Below, piece after piece: positions 26,377 through 38,751 of a DNA stretch of 60,765 bases. The first letter of the stretch is position 1, and every line of letters begins with the position of its first letter. The notes below the pieces were generated by a model. That model was not told the DNA's origin. It searched no databases and worked only from the letters and a program-made list of their open reading frames with translations. The position numbers and the translations under genes were made by a program. This DNA comes from Anaeromyces robustus (lineage: Eukaryota > Neocallimastigomycota > Neocallimastigomycetes > Neocallimastigales > Neocallimastigaceae), in contig MCFG01000190.1 in the NCBI GenBank assembly GCA_002104895.1, positions 67,501 to 128,265 of the forward strand, written 5' to 3'.

Positions 26377-27525
26377 GTTTATTTATTTGTTTGTTTATTT
26401 ACTTATCAATTTTTTTTTAATATGGAAAAAAAATTTTTTTTTATTTCTCTATAACTTTTGTAAATAAAGGAAAAAATAAGAAAAAAATTAAAAATTTTTT
26501 TTCTTTCTTTTTTTTTTCACTTTTTACTTTTTTTTTTTTTTTCTAAAAGGAAAAGACTTAAAAAAAAAAAAAATAAAAGCTTTTTTATATTAAATATAAT
26601 ATTTTTATTATTATATTTTTTTCTTCTTTTTTAGAAATAAAATAATAAATAAAAAAGATAAACATTTATAAATAAAAAAATTAGTTTTTTTTTATTATAA
26701 AGTTTCTTAATTATATATATATATAGAAATATATTGAAAAGTTATATTTCATATTGTGGTTAGTTAATTTTTTAACTTTTATATATATTTATAAATTAAA
26801 TAATTGATATATTAAATGATTTTAAACAAATATCATATAGAGGGAACATTTTTAAAAAAATGAATAATAAAAATCTTTTTTTTTTTATAAAAAGTTATAA
26901 GAAAATAAATATTTAATATCGAGTGATTATTAAAATAAACACAGTTAAAAAAAAAAAAAGAATTGTTTTGAATCAAAACAAAATTAATTTGGATAGATAT
27001 TCTTGAATAAATAATAAAAAGAAGTCGTTAAATCAAAATTTTAAGATAAATTTAAATTAAATATTATATAATATAATTAAATAATAACTTAAAAATTCAA
27101 TAATTATAATATAATATATTAACATCTAAATTATGTACATAACAAAGTTTTTTTTTAACAGATAATATATATTATTATTTATAAAGTCATTGCTATATAT
27201 TTAATAAAAATGTATATATAGCATTAGTATTTATTAATAGTAATGTATTATTTGTAATTACTTAAAATGAATAGCTTATAAACATTTAATTTAATTATAT
27301 TGAAATTGATTGAAATAATAATAATAATAATAAATAGAGTAGTGAATAAATAATTAATTAATCAAATAATAATAACAATAAAGAAAATACGAAGAAATAA
27401 TAAACAAAAAACAGAAAAAAAAAAAAGAAATAAAGAAAACAAAAGTATAAATAAAACAAAACATTAAAAATAAATAAATAAATAAACAAAAACAAAAACA
27501 AAAACAAAAACAAAAGCAAAAAAAA

Positions 27526-27526
<1 letters not shown>

Positions 27527-27570
<44 letters not shown>
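27527..27570. repeat. Long poly(A) tract
   Basis: More than 40 adenines follow an AAAAC pentamer/hexamer array, upstream of eIF2A. Confidence 0.88.
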
Positions 27571-27571
<1 letters not shown>

Positions 27572-28043
27572 AGAATAAAACAAAAACAAATATGAAAATT
27601 TCTAAATAAATATTTTTTATAAATAATTATTGATTTATTTTTAACTATAATATGTTATTAAAATGTGAATAATATCTAAACAATAATGTATTCTTTAAAC
27701 GAAAATTTTATTTAAAATTTTAATATATAACTATACTAATCATATTTTATTTTATATATATATATTATTAATTCAATAGTAATAATTGGAATATAAAAGT
27801 ATAATATATTGTATATATTTAAAAATATTTAAAAGCAAGTGTAACGTTTTAAATAATTTAAAGATATAAATTTAATTATTTTAGCAATTAATTCATTGTT
27901 ATTACAATTAATTAAAGCAAAATAAAGTAATATCAATAAGTTATTTATTGGTTATTAATAACAACAAAATACAATTGCCAATAATATAAATATATAAAGG
28001 AGATTTTTGTTTTTTTTTTTTTGTAAGAAAAAGTTTAAATAAA

Positions 28044-28570
28044 ATGTCATCCGATATTCCACAAATTGCTTGTAAGTTTATTTTTTCATTTTCTATTTAA
28101 ATATTTATTTATTTATTTATATCTTTTTATATATTTAAATTCATAATTTATTTTATATAATAATAAAATTAAAATATATTTATAAAAATTTTTTTTCATT
28201 TATATTATTATTAAAAATAATGAATAAAAGATCGTTCATCAGAAGGTTTAGCAACCGCTCTTGGACCTCCAGTTAATCAACTTTTCACACACTTTAAAAC
28301 GTAAGTTATTATAATAGATAAGCAAAATATATCATATAACATAATTTATAATATTTAAATGAAATATTATTGATATATATTATTTTCATATAAATTATTA
28401 TTCATAAAAGTGTCCCAAATGTAAAATTATATCAATATACTTCTGACGGTAAATACTTAGGTTATGTTTGTCAAGATGGGTATGTTGTTTACATTTATAT
28501 ATAAATTTAACAAATTTGGAATATAATAAGTTGAAATAAAATTATAATTGTTACAAATTATTAATATAAC

Positions 28571-28604
<34 letters not shown>

Positions 28605-31600
28605 ATTATTTTTTATTATTATAGAGTTTATATTGTTAACGCTATAAATTATGAACCAATTCGTGATTTCAAAAAATCTAATGTATTAGATATTAACTTT
28701 TCACCAAAAGGAAAGTTTGTTGCTCTCTACACTAAATATGGTAAAATATAATAAATAAAATGATAAATACATAGTATAACATTATATATAATATGTTGTA
28801 ATTATATTAATATAATATAATATAATATAATCAATTATCTAATTTTACTATAATTTATTTAAATATTTGAATATTTAATATGATATTATAGTTAAAAGTC
28901 AAGATCCAGATATTCAACCACATAATATGTTTATTTATGAAGTTAGTACTGGAGAATTAAAAATCACTTTTGTTCAAAAATCACAAAATAATTGGAAGGT
29001 TCAATGGACCGATGATGAATCTGTTTGCGCTAGATTAGTTCCAGGAGAAGTTCATTTTTATGATACTAGAAAATTCAATCTTGGTAACTAATTTAATTTT
29101 CTAAACATTTAAAAAAATATATAATATTTATATTTTAATAAAAAATGATAATTAACCTTTATTTTTATATAATTATTATTATTATTATTATTATATTTAT
29201 AATTATTATAATTTTTTATTATATATATTAAATAATTTAATTTCTTAAAAAATAAAGGTATACGTTCAAGACTTAAATTACCACAGATGACAGCATTTTC
29301 AATGTCACCTGGTAGAACACCATCTGTCGCTGCATTTGTTCCAGAGAAGAATGTAAATAAATAAATAAATAAATAAATAAATGATATAATATAATATAAT
29401 ATAATATAATATAATATAATATAATATAATATAATATAATATAATAAAAAGTTTATATATACCAAAATTAAAAATTACAAATAATAAAAAATATTTTGAA
29501 TTATTTATGTTAAAATAAATTATTTATTTACATGAAAAATTAATATAGGGTGTTCCTGCTTCCATTAGAATTTTTAGTCTCGGAAATTTTGAAGTTCCAA
29601 CTTTAATTAAAACCTTTTTCAAAGCAGATAGTGTTGAAATGCTTTGGAATAAATTAGGTGTAAGTCTTCTTGTTTGGACTCACACTGAAGTCGATGCTTC
29701 TGGTTTAAGTTATTATGGTGAAGCCTCATTATACTATTTCTCTATTGCAGGAAAATTTGAATGTCGTGTTCCAATTGGTAAGTAAAAATATTTATTTATA
29801 AAAATGAATAATTAATTTATTATTCATTATTCATTATACATTATTACTATATAATAATTTACTTTATTATTGTTTTTTTTTTTTTTTTTTTTTTTTTTAT
29901 ATATTAATAAATATTTTTTAATATATTATATAATAATATTATACATATATACATAAATAATATTTAATAATATAAATATTAAATAAATATAGAACCAGGA
30001 GCACCAATTCATGATGTTTCTTGGAGTCCAAATTCAAAAGAATTTATTGTTATTCATGGTTTAATGCCTTCTTCTGCCACTCTTTATGACTGGCGTGCTA
30101 TTCCAATTTATGATTTCCCAAAGAATCACAGAAACTTTGTTAGATATAGTCCTCATTCAAGAATTATTTGTATTGCTGGATTTGGTAACTTAGCTGGTGA
30201 AATGGATTTCTTTGATAGATTAACTTGTCAAAAGGTTGGTCATGCAACAGCTTCTAATTCATCATTCTGTGATTGGTGTCCAGATGGTAGACATGTTATT
30301 ACTGCCACTTTAACTCCAAGATTACGTGTTGATAATGGTTTTAAAATTTGGCATTATTCTGGAGTTAAACTTTTTGAATGTGATATTAAAGAACTTTATC
30401 AAATTAGTTGGAGACCAATTCAACCAGATCATTTCCCACCACATAATACTTTATCACCACCACCAAAGGGATTAATTGAAGATACTTCAAAAGAAACTAA
30501 AAAACCTGTAGGAGTTTATAGACCACCAGGTGCTCGTGCTTCTGCATCAAATTTATCATTACGTGAGACCTCTATGTCTAGTTTATCTATGACATCTACT
30601 GATAATTCTACTTCTTCTAAAGAAGGTAAATTTAATAAAAACAAAAAAAGATATAAGAATAAATAAATAAATAAATAAGTAAATAAATAAATAAATAAAT
30701 AAATAAAATAGAAATTCAAAAAAAAAAAAAAAAAAAGTAAAAGTAAAATGAAAGTAAAAATAAAAATAAAATTATATATATAAAGAAAAGATTAGGATAG
30801 ATAAATAAAATAAAATAAAATAAAATAAAATATCATAGTTAATAATTCATTTTTAATAACAATAATAATTATAAAATAATGTAAAAAACTAAAAGGATAA
30901 AAAAAAAAAAAAAAAAAGTAAAAGTAAAAGAAGAAAAAAAAAAAAAAAAAAAAAAGGAAATTATGTATCAGTTTTTTTTTTTTTTTTGTTATTTTTTTTT
31001 AATAGAAAAAAAAAAAATAATTATAATTAACATTAATAAATTATTTAAATATCAATCAATCTCTTTCAATAAATTAATAATTAATATATATTTTTTTAAT
31101 TTATTTATTTATTTACTTATTTATTTATTTATTTATTTATTAATATATAATAAATATTTTATTACTTACTTTTTTAATTACTTATTATTATAAATATTAT
31201 AAATATAAAATATATATATATATATTTTTATATAATATAAAGATAATTTGCTTCATCCACCATCCATTAATAATAATATTAATAGTAATCCTAATAATCC
31301 AAAAAGAGCCAATATAAAGAAACAGTTATCAAAGAGACAAATGAATCAAAATAATTTATCTATGACCCAAGCTAATAATACTAATAATGGAAATAATAAT
31401 GCTAATAATACCAATAATACCAATAATAACAATAATAGTAACAATAATAATAACGGTAATAATAATAATAATGGTAATAATAAGAAAGGACAAAATAAGA
31501 ATCAAAATCAAAAGCAAGCCCAAAATCAACAAAATCAAAAACAATCTCAAAACCAACAAAATAATCAAGCATCTCAAAAGAACCAAAATCAAAGTAATAG

Positions 31601-32078
31601 TGGTAACAGTTCACCACAAACTACTCCAAATAATAATGGTAATTCTAGTAAGAAGAATAGAAATAAGAATAAAAATAAAGGTCAAAATAATAATAATAAT
31701 AATAATCAAAATCAAAATAATAATCAATCCCAAAATTCAAATACCGCTCAAAATTCCAATCAACAGCAAAGAAAACAAAAGAAATCTAAATCAAGTATAG
31801 ATTTACAAAATAAAAATGGTAGTAAACCATCTTCACCAACAGGTTCACCAAATCAATCACAATCAGGAAATTCTAATAAAAATCCAAATCATGAAAATCA
31901 AAAAAAGATAAAAACTTTACAAAGAAAATTACGTGAAATTGCAGAAATTAAAGCTAAACATGCTGCAGGTCAAAAATTAGAACATACTCAAATTATTAAG
32001 ATGGAAAAAGAAAGTGAATTAGCAAAAGAATTAGAAACTTATCTAGCAAAAAACAATCAAAATCAAAACCAAAACTAA
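28044..32078 (+). CDS. EIF2A: Eukaryotic translation initiation factor 2A, 9 exons
   Basis: Inferred exons: 28044-28071, 28231-28300, 28411-28479, 28625-28740, 28892-29083, 29258-29352, 29549-29777, 29993-30625, 31243-32078; 755 residues. The N-terminal beta-propeller shows eIF2A signatures such as VYIVN, VQWTDDESVCARLV, IHDVSWSPNSKEFIVIHG, YDFPKNHRNFVRYSPH, GEMDFFDR and CDWCPDGR, then WRP and VYRPPGAR. The last exon adds an Asn/Gln/Lys-rich stretch and the conserved basic helical tail (KTLQRKLREIAEIKAKHAAG). Family role: a non-canonical initiator-tRNA delivery factor that binds 40S subunits in the cytoplasm; it is not a subunit of eIF2. The first exon is only 28 nt. The 617-nt intron 8 begins inside an ORF that would otherwise stop at 30666, so an unspliced form would lack the basic tail. 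Confidence 0.95.
29353..29445. repeat. AAAT then (ATAAT)n pentamer array in eIF2A intron 6
   Basis: A short AAAT run is followed by about twelve ATAAT pentamers immediately downstream of the donor site. Confidence 0.9.
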
Positions 32079-33431
32079 AATCAAAATCAAAATTAAATAA
32101 ATAAATAAATAAAAAAAAAATTAAAAAAAAAAAAAAAAAAAATTAAAAAATTAAAAAAAAAAATTTAAAAAAAAAAAAAAAAAAATTAAAATATAAAAAA
32201 ATATAAAATAAAAAAAAAATGATATAAAAAAAAATATTAAAAATATATATATATATAATAAAATAAAAATAAAAATAGAAATAGAAATAGAAATAGAAAT
32301 AGAAATAAAAATAAAAATAGGAATAACAAATTTTTTGTTGTTGTTGTTTTTTTATTTTTATTTTTCATTTTTTATTTTTTATTTTTTATTTTATTTTATT
32401 ATATATATTCAATGTAAAAGCAACTAAACCTACACGAACCAACCAACAAACCACAAAAAAAAAAAAAAGTTTTTTACCTTTTAATGAAAAAAAAAAAAAA
32501 AAAAAAAAAAAAAACGATAAAAAGAAAAAAAAAGTTAAAAGTTAGAAGTATATATATTTGATAAATAAAAGAAAATAAATAAATAACATATATATATATA
32601 TATAATTTAAAAGAAAAAAAAAAAAACAGGAAAAAAGGAAAAAAGGAAAAAAAAAAAAAAAGGAAAAGAAATATACATTAAAATTAAATAAAATAAAATA
32701 AAATAAAGAATAGAATATATAATATTAATTAAAATGATTTTTTTTATATATATATTTATTAACATTTATAAAAAAAATAGTTATTAGTTTTATATAATAT
32801 AAATATTTAATATTTTATCAAGAATTATTTTTTATTCCTTTTCTTTTTTTTTTTTTTTAAAAAATTTTATTTTTTATTTTTTTTTTTATTTTTTTTTATT
32901 ATAAAAAAAATAAAAAATGAAAATGAAAAAATGAAAATACTATATATATATATATATTTAGTTTAAAATACGTATATACATATTTTTTTCTTTATTTATT
33001 TATTTTATACATATATATAAATATAAATAAAAAAAAAAAAAGTAAAGAAAATCAAAGAATTATATTTTTCTAAAAAAAAAAGAAATATCCCCTTTTTTTT
33101 TTTTTTTTTTTTTTAATGTTATATATAGTTGCTAAATGAAAAGAAATATGAAAAAGAAGGAAAAAGAAAAAGATGAGAAAGAAAGAAAAAGAAAAAAAAA
33201 AATTTTTTTTATAAATAGAAAGATATATATTATATATTATATATATATATATAAGTATATAAGGAATTTGAAATTCAAAAAAAAAAAAAGAGATTAAATA
33301 TATATATATGTATATATGTATATATATATATCTAAATAAAAATATAAAATATAAAATATTAGAAAGAATTTTTATAAATAATAAAATTTTATATAAAATA
33401 CATATAAAACAATAAAAAAAAATAGAATTAA

Positions 33432-33473
<42 letters not shown>

Positions 33474-36135
33474 CAATAATAACAATAATAATAACAATAA
33501 TAATAGTAAATAACATAGATCCTACTTTATATCTTTTTTTTTTTTACATCATATATTTTAAATATATAAATAAAACCAAAAACCAAAAACCAAAAACAAA
33601 ATCAAAATCAAAAACAAAAACAAAAACAAAAACCAAAAAAAAAAAAAAAAAAAAGTTAAAAAAAATATTATATATATATATATTAGTAATCTAATCTAAA
33701 TTTAATAATTAAAAAAAAAAAAAAAAAAAAAAGAATAAAAAAAAAAGAAAAAAAAAAAAAGAAAAAAAGAAATTTTTTTTTTTTAAAATCCCCCTCATCT
33801 TTTTTTTTATTTTTTATTATACCTTTTTATTTTTATATACTATTTTTTATTGTTTTTTTTTTTTTTTTTTAAAAAGATATTGAATTGAATATTAATTTAT
33901 TTATTTGAAATATAAATTGATAAATCATTAAACACTCATTATACTATATATATATACATATATTTAAAATAATTTTATTTTATATTTTAAATATGATTTA
34001 TTTATTTACTATTATTATACTATTATTAACTATTTACTATTACTATTATTTCTCTTATTATTATTATTATTATAATTAATTATTATTATTTAAATCATAT
34101 AATTAATATTATACATGATTTCATAATTTCATGATTAACAATATTTTACTTTATTTTACATTAATTTCCTTTTTTATTTTTTTATTTTTTATTTTTAATA
34201 TTATTATTATTATTTTTTATTATTATTTTATATTTTATATTATTATTATTAATATTTTATATAATAATATATATTAAAAAAAAAAACAATATATAATTTT
34301 ATTATTATTTTTTTAATTTTTATTATTTTAATATTTTGATGTGTTTTCTTTTTTTTATTTCTTTATTTTTTATTTTTTATTATTTTTTATTTTTCTTTTT
34401 TATCCTATTGTTATTTTTATACTTATTACTTATTTTACTTACAACTTATTTTACTTATTTTACTTATTTTACTTACTACTACTTTTATTTTACTACTACT
34501 ACTTTTATGTTTCTTTTTTTTCTTCATAATTTTTATTTTATATATGTTCTTATTATGTATAAAATATTATCACAAATACTAAAAAAAAAAATTCATATAT
34601 ATATTATAGTATTAAATAATATAGTTCAATTTATTTAGATAAATAAAATATATATATATATATTTATTATATTATATTATTATATTATAATACTTTTTTT
34701 TTTTTTTTAGTATATTGTATAAAAAAAATGAATAATAATAATGATAATGATAATAATAATGATAATAAACTAATTATTTTTATAATTATTTTATTTTATA
34801 AATAAAAAAAATGAATAAAAATAATAAAAATGAAAAACTATTTTTTTTTTTTAATTATTATGTATTTTTTGTGTTGGATAAAATGAATTTTTATAATATT
34901 ATAATATATAAATATTATTAAAATTCCATATCTTTTTTTTTTTTTTTTAAAAAAAAAATTATATATGTATAAATATAAAATAGTAAAAATAATTTTTAAT
35001 GTATTTGTTAACATAAAATTATCCATAATTGTATTTATAATTATATAATCATTAAGATTTAATTACATTTTTTTTTATATTTTTTTTTCATTAATCTATT
35101 AGTATGAATTTATTTTTTTTATCTTTTAAATGAAATAATAAAACATTAAGGAGGTTCATGTGTTTTCCATTTTATCAGCAAAAAATTTAAAAATGACAGT
35201 TTTTTTTTTTTTATCTTTATCTTTTTTTTTTTGTGGGTTACATTTATTTTTAAAAAATAAAAGCAAAACAAAAAAAGGAAACAAACCAAAAAAAAAAAAA
35301 ACCAAGAACACAAAACAAATAATTAAAAATAAAAATTAAAAATTAAAATTTTGTTTTATTTTATTTTATATTATTTTATTTAAAAATTTTTATTTTTTTA
35401 TTTAATTTATTTAATTTAATTTATTTTATTTTATTTAATTTAATTAATTAATCATTTAATTTATCATCAACTCTCGAACAAAAAAATATTTTAATTATTA
35501 AAAATTATAAAAATATAAATTAGAATTAAACCCTCCCTTTTGCTCCTGAAAAATTTAAAAATTTAAAAAAAAAATAATCCAATTAATAAATAAATAATAA
35601 AAAAAGATGGTTTTTTTTTTTTTACTATATTTTATATTTTATTTTATTTTATTTTATATTTTATTTTATATGTACATGTAACTTTTTTATACTTTATACT
35701 ATTTATTTTATTTTTTATTTAATTTTATATTTTATTTTTATTTTATTTTTTTTTATTTTATTAATTTTATATTATTAATTTAACACAAAAGTATCATACA
35801 GAAAAGAAAAATATTTTATTATTTAAAATAATTAATTTAAAAATAAATTACATGTACATGTGAATCTATGGTAAAAATGAAAGGAATGAATAAAAAAAAA
35901 AAAAAAAAAAAAAGAATAAATAAAAATGAAAATGAAAATAAAAATTAAAATAAAAATAAAATAAAATGAATAAATAAAAATGATTAAAAAAATTATTTAA
36001 TTATCATAAATATCATAACAAAACAAAAATAAAAAAAACTTTACTATTACTTTTTATTTTATATTTGAAAAATAAACTTTTCTTTTTTAAACATAAATAT
36101 AATAATATTAATAATAATAAAAAAAACAAAGATAA

Positions 36136-36174
36136 TTTTTATGATAATTTTTAATTTAAAAATTATCATAAAAA
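36136..36174. repeat. Perfect 17-bp inverted repeat (hairpin)
   Basis: Arms 36136-36152 and 36158-36174 are exact reverse complements (core TATGATAATTTTT) around a 5-nt centre. It may be a transcription terminator, a small palindromic element or chance in AT-rich DNA. Confidence 0.75.
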
Positions 36175-36420
36175 AAAAAACTTTAATTAAATAACAATAT
36201 TTAAAAAAATAATTATTGTTTTAAACAAGTTTATTAATTGTTTATTATTTATTTATTATTTATTATTTATTTATTTTATTAATTTATTAATTATTAATTA
36301 TTTTTTAAATATTTTAATATTTATTAATTATTTCTTATTTCTTATTTCTTATTATCCATAGAATATTCTATATATTTTATATATAAATATAATAAAAAAT
36401 AAACAAGTTTATATATAAAA

Positions 36421-36557
36421 TTTTGGGATGTGGTTTTTTTTCGACATAATTTATCTGAGTGTAGCATTTCGGCAATGTACATGAAATTTTTTGCATTGAC
36501 AGGTCCTTTACGCCACATTTCATATTTTAAATTTATATAAATATTTTTTGACGCCAC
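36421..36557 (-). repeat. Dispersed repeat copy A, with coding-like ORF
   Basis: Read on the - strand, this segment shares the exact 16-mer TACATTGCCGAAATGC and similar flanks with the + strand at about 36992-37007 (copy B). It has higher G+C than its surroundings. A 71-codon ORF (36557-36342) reads through it with a non-repetitive centre (NAKNFMYIAEMLHSDKLC); copy B gives a similar peptide (KYIAEMHTSHNLC). This suggests relics of an unidentified protein-coding or mobile element. Confidence 0.5.
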
Positions 36558-36620
36558 ATTTATATAAAAATTTTTTAAGAGAGTTTATATACTAGTACTT
36601 GTATATTAAAACATTTCTTA

Positions 36621-36805
36621 TTTATTTCATAATTTAAAGAATTATAAATATAAATTTAAAATTTCACTTAATATTTTATTTATTTCATAATTTAAAGAAT
36701 TATAAATATAAATTTTAAATTTCACTTAATATTTTTTTTATTTCATAATTTAAAGAATTATAAATATAAATTTTAAATTTCACATAATATTTTATTTATT
36801 TCATA
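36621..36805. repeat. 58-bp tandem repeat, three units plus partial
   Basis: Copies of a unit beginning TTTATTTCATAATTTAAAG start at 36621, 36679, 36737 and 36795, a constant 58-bp spacing with few substitutions. The last copy diverges after about 15 bp. Confidence 0.9.
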
Positions 36806-36929
36806 AGTTAAATAAAAAAAAAAAGAAATATTAATAAAAAGAAGATACCACTAATAAATTGGTTTCATAAATCAATAATAAATAAAATATTGATTTTAAT
36901 AATATAATAAATTTTTTATTTATTTATTT

Positions 36930-37045
36930 TATAAGCCACAATATAATACATTTAAATAATACGTTATTTTAATGCGCGATACATTTACGAAATACATTGC
37001 CGAAATGCACACTTCCCATAATTTATGTATGATTGACATAAATTT
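36930..37045 (+). repeat. Dispersed repeat copy B
   Basis: It begins ATAAGCCACAATATAATACA and contains TACATTGCCGAAATGC, then CTTCCCATAATTTATGT. It is a diverged direct copy of the segment at 37899-37980 and partly an inverted copy of 36421-36500. GCGC and other C/G-containing words are unusual for this desert. Confidence 0.6.
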
Positions 37046-37463
37046 CTGTAAAATAAATACAAAATATGTAATACGCCACTTTTTTCAACGTATATTTTTA
37101 TTTATTGTATTTTCACCATTAAAAAAATAAAATAAAAATTAAAAAAAATAATAAATAAATAAATAAAAAAAAAATAAAAAAAAATAAAATAAAAAAATTT
37201 ATATGATTGTTTAGTTAACTTTGAAGTAAAAATATTGTTAAACATGAAATCAATTTATTAACAACATCTATTTTTATTGATATTTCTATTTTTATTTAAA
37301 TTATGAAGTAATATAATTAATATATTAATTTAAATGAAATGTAAACTTCATATTTATAATTCAAATATTAAACATATATTACAATATTTTTAAAAGAATA
37401 TTAATTATTTTTAATTTACAATATTACTCTTATTACTTAATAAATTTTATTAAATATTATAAT

Positions 37464-37515
37464 ATCCTTATAGCTATTTTAGTTATATATATATAATAAA
37501 AATAGCTATAGGGAT
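37464..37515. repeat. 17-bp inverted repeat with one mismatch
   Basis: Arms 37464-37480 (ATCCTTATAGCTATTTT) and 37499-37515 pair with a single mismatch around an 18-nt TA-rich loop. Confidence 0.75.
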
Positions 37516-37898
37516 GATTATAAAAAATATTTAAATTATATTGAAGTCAATTTTAATTTATACTGTTTATTTATCTTTCAATAAATCAACTTCAAAGCTA
37601 AAATTTTAATTATAAATAATATTAATCAAGCAAAGTGAAATTGTTTTATATTTATAATAGTATTATTATTTATTTAAAATATGAGAAATAATTTTAATAA
37701 AAAAATGTATTGGTATTATTATAATTTTTTTTTTTACATTTATATTTTTTTTATTTTAATGTAATTTTTAAGTAACAATAAACTGGCTAATATAACAAAA
37801 AAAAAAAGAATAAAATACATAGGTTAAATTTAAATTCTATATTTATTTATTTTTTTATTTATTCATTCATTTATATATTAACCTTATTTATATTTTTT

Positions 37899-37980
37899 AT
37901 AAGCCACATTGTAATACATTAATAAACCATCAAACATAAATTATTGTGGAAATGCAATATTCCCAAAATTTTGTTGTACA
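37899..37980 (+). repeat. Dispersed repeat copy C
   Basis: It begins ATAAGCCACATTGTAATACA and contains TGTGGAAATGCAATATTCCC, matching copy B at both ends with internal deletion and divergence. Confidence 0.55.
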
Positions 37981-38631
37981 AAAAAATTATAATATATTAT
38001 ATTACATTGATATTATATATGATTCTTATTGATTAAATTATTCAATATATTTTGTACTTTTTACCTATAAATAAAAAGATAAATTAAAAAGTTTTTTATT
38101 GTTAAAGTTATTTTTTAATTTAATTTAATGAAACAAAAATCCTTTTTTGTCTTAATGAAATTTAAAAATCATTTCATTTTTTTAATTTCATTTTTTTATT
38201 ACCTATAAAAACTAAAAAATATCTTTCATTTTTATAATTTTTTTTTTCTTCAAAAAAAAAAAAAAAAAATAAAAATAAATATATATATTTATATATATAT
38301 ATATATAAACATATAAAATAAAATTACATATAAAAAAATTTATTATATTATAATTTAAGACATAGAATTAATTAAAAAAAAAATAAAAAAAAAAATAAAA
38401 ATAAAATTATAAAGTATAAAACAAAAATAATTGAAATAATAATAAAAATAATTAATTTAATTATATAAATTCAATTAATAATTTTATCAAAGGTAAACAT
38501 TTATTTTGTTATTAAATATTTCTATAAAGATATTAATTTTATTAATTTAAATGGTTAATATATTTTTAATTATACCAAGAAAAAAAAATTACATTATTTA
38601 AATAAAATATTATCAAATATATATAATATTA

Positions 38632-38731
38632 ATTTAAAATATAAAATATATAATATAATACTTTTCTTATATTTATAATATTTATTTAAAATATAAAATA
38701 TATAATATAATATAATACTTTTCTTATATTT
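38632..38731 (+). promoter_or_regulatory. Duplicated block in the M13 peptidase upstream region
   Basis: Two direct copies (38632-38674 and 38684-38731) share ATAAAATATATAATATAATA and CTTTTCTTATATTT. The second has an extra AT-rich 5 bp and ends about 20 bp before the start codon. By position it is in the promoter or 5' UTR; function is inferred only. Confidence 0.55.
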
Positions 38732-38751
38732 CTATAGAATTCAAAATAAAA

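Larger units (their letters stand above)
22974..28043. other. 5-kb divergent intergenic desert
   Basis: It lies between the divergent DUF3605 and eIF2A starts. It is filled by AAAT arrays (23364-23695, 25466-25615), a TTA array (about 24550-24915), TTTA runs (about 26270-26400), poly(A/T) tracts and AAAAC runs (27485-27515). A patch of less biased sequence at about 26035-26240 (including a GTGTTTAAACAC palindrome at about 26190) has no ORF. No gene supported. Confidence 0.65.
32079..38751. other. 6.7-kb repeat-rich intergenic region
   Basis: No confident gene. It begins with AAAAT/GAAATA-type arrays and poly(A) (32.1-33.8 kb), and continues with TTA and ATTTT runs. Structured elements at 36.1-38.0 kb are listed separately. 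The ORFs at 33070-33516, 34336-34638 and 34838-35026 are low-complexity translations. Confidence 0.6.

Noticed and set aside
30064-30666. eIF2A ending at 30666
   Set aside because: The frame contains a good donor at 30626, and the conserved eIF2A C-terminal helix is found in the exon at 31243. The early stop is regarded as intronic.
31356-31800. Alternative-frame ORFs over the Asn/Gln-rich exon
   Set aside because: They are shadows of the eIF2A last exon, which carries the conserved basic tail in its own frame.
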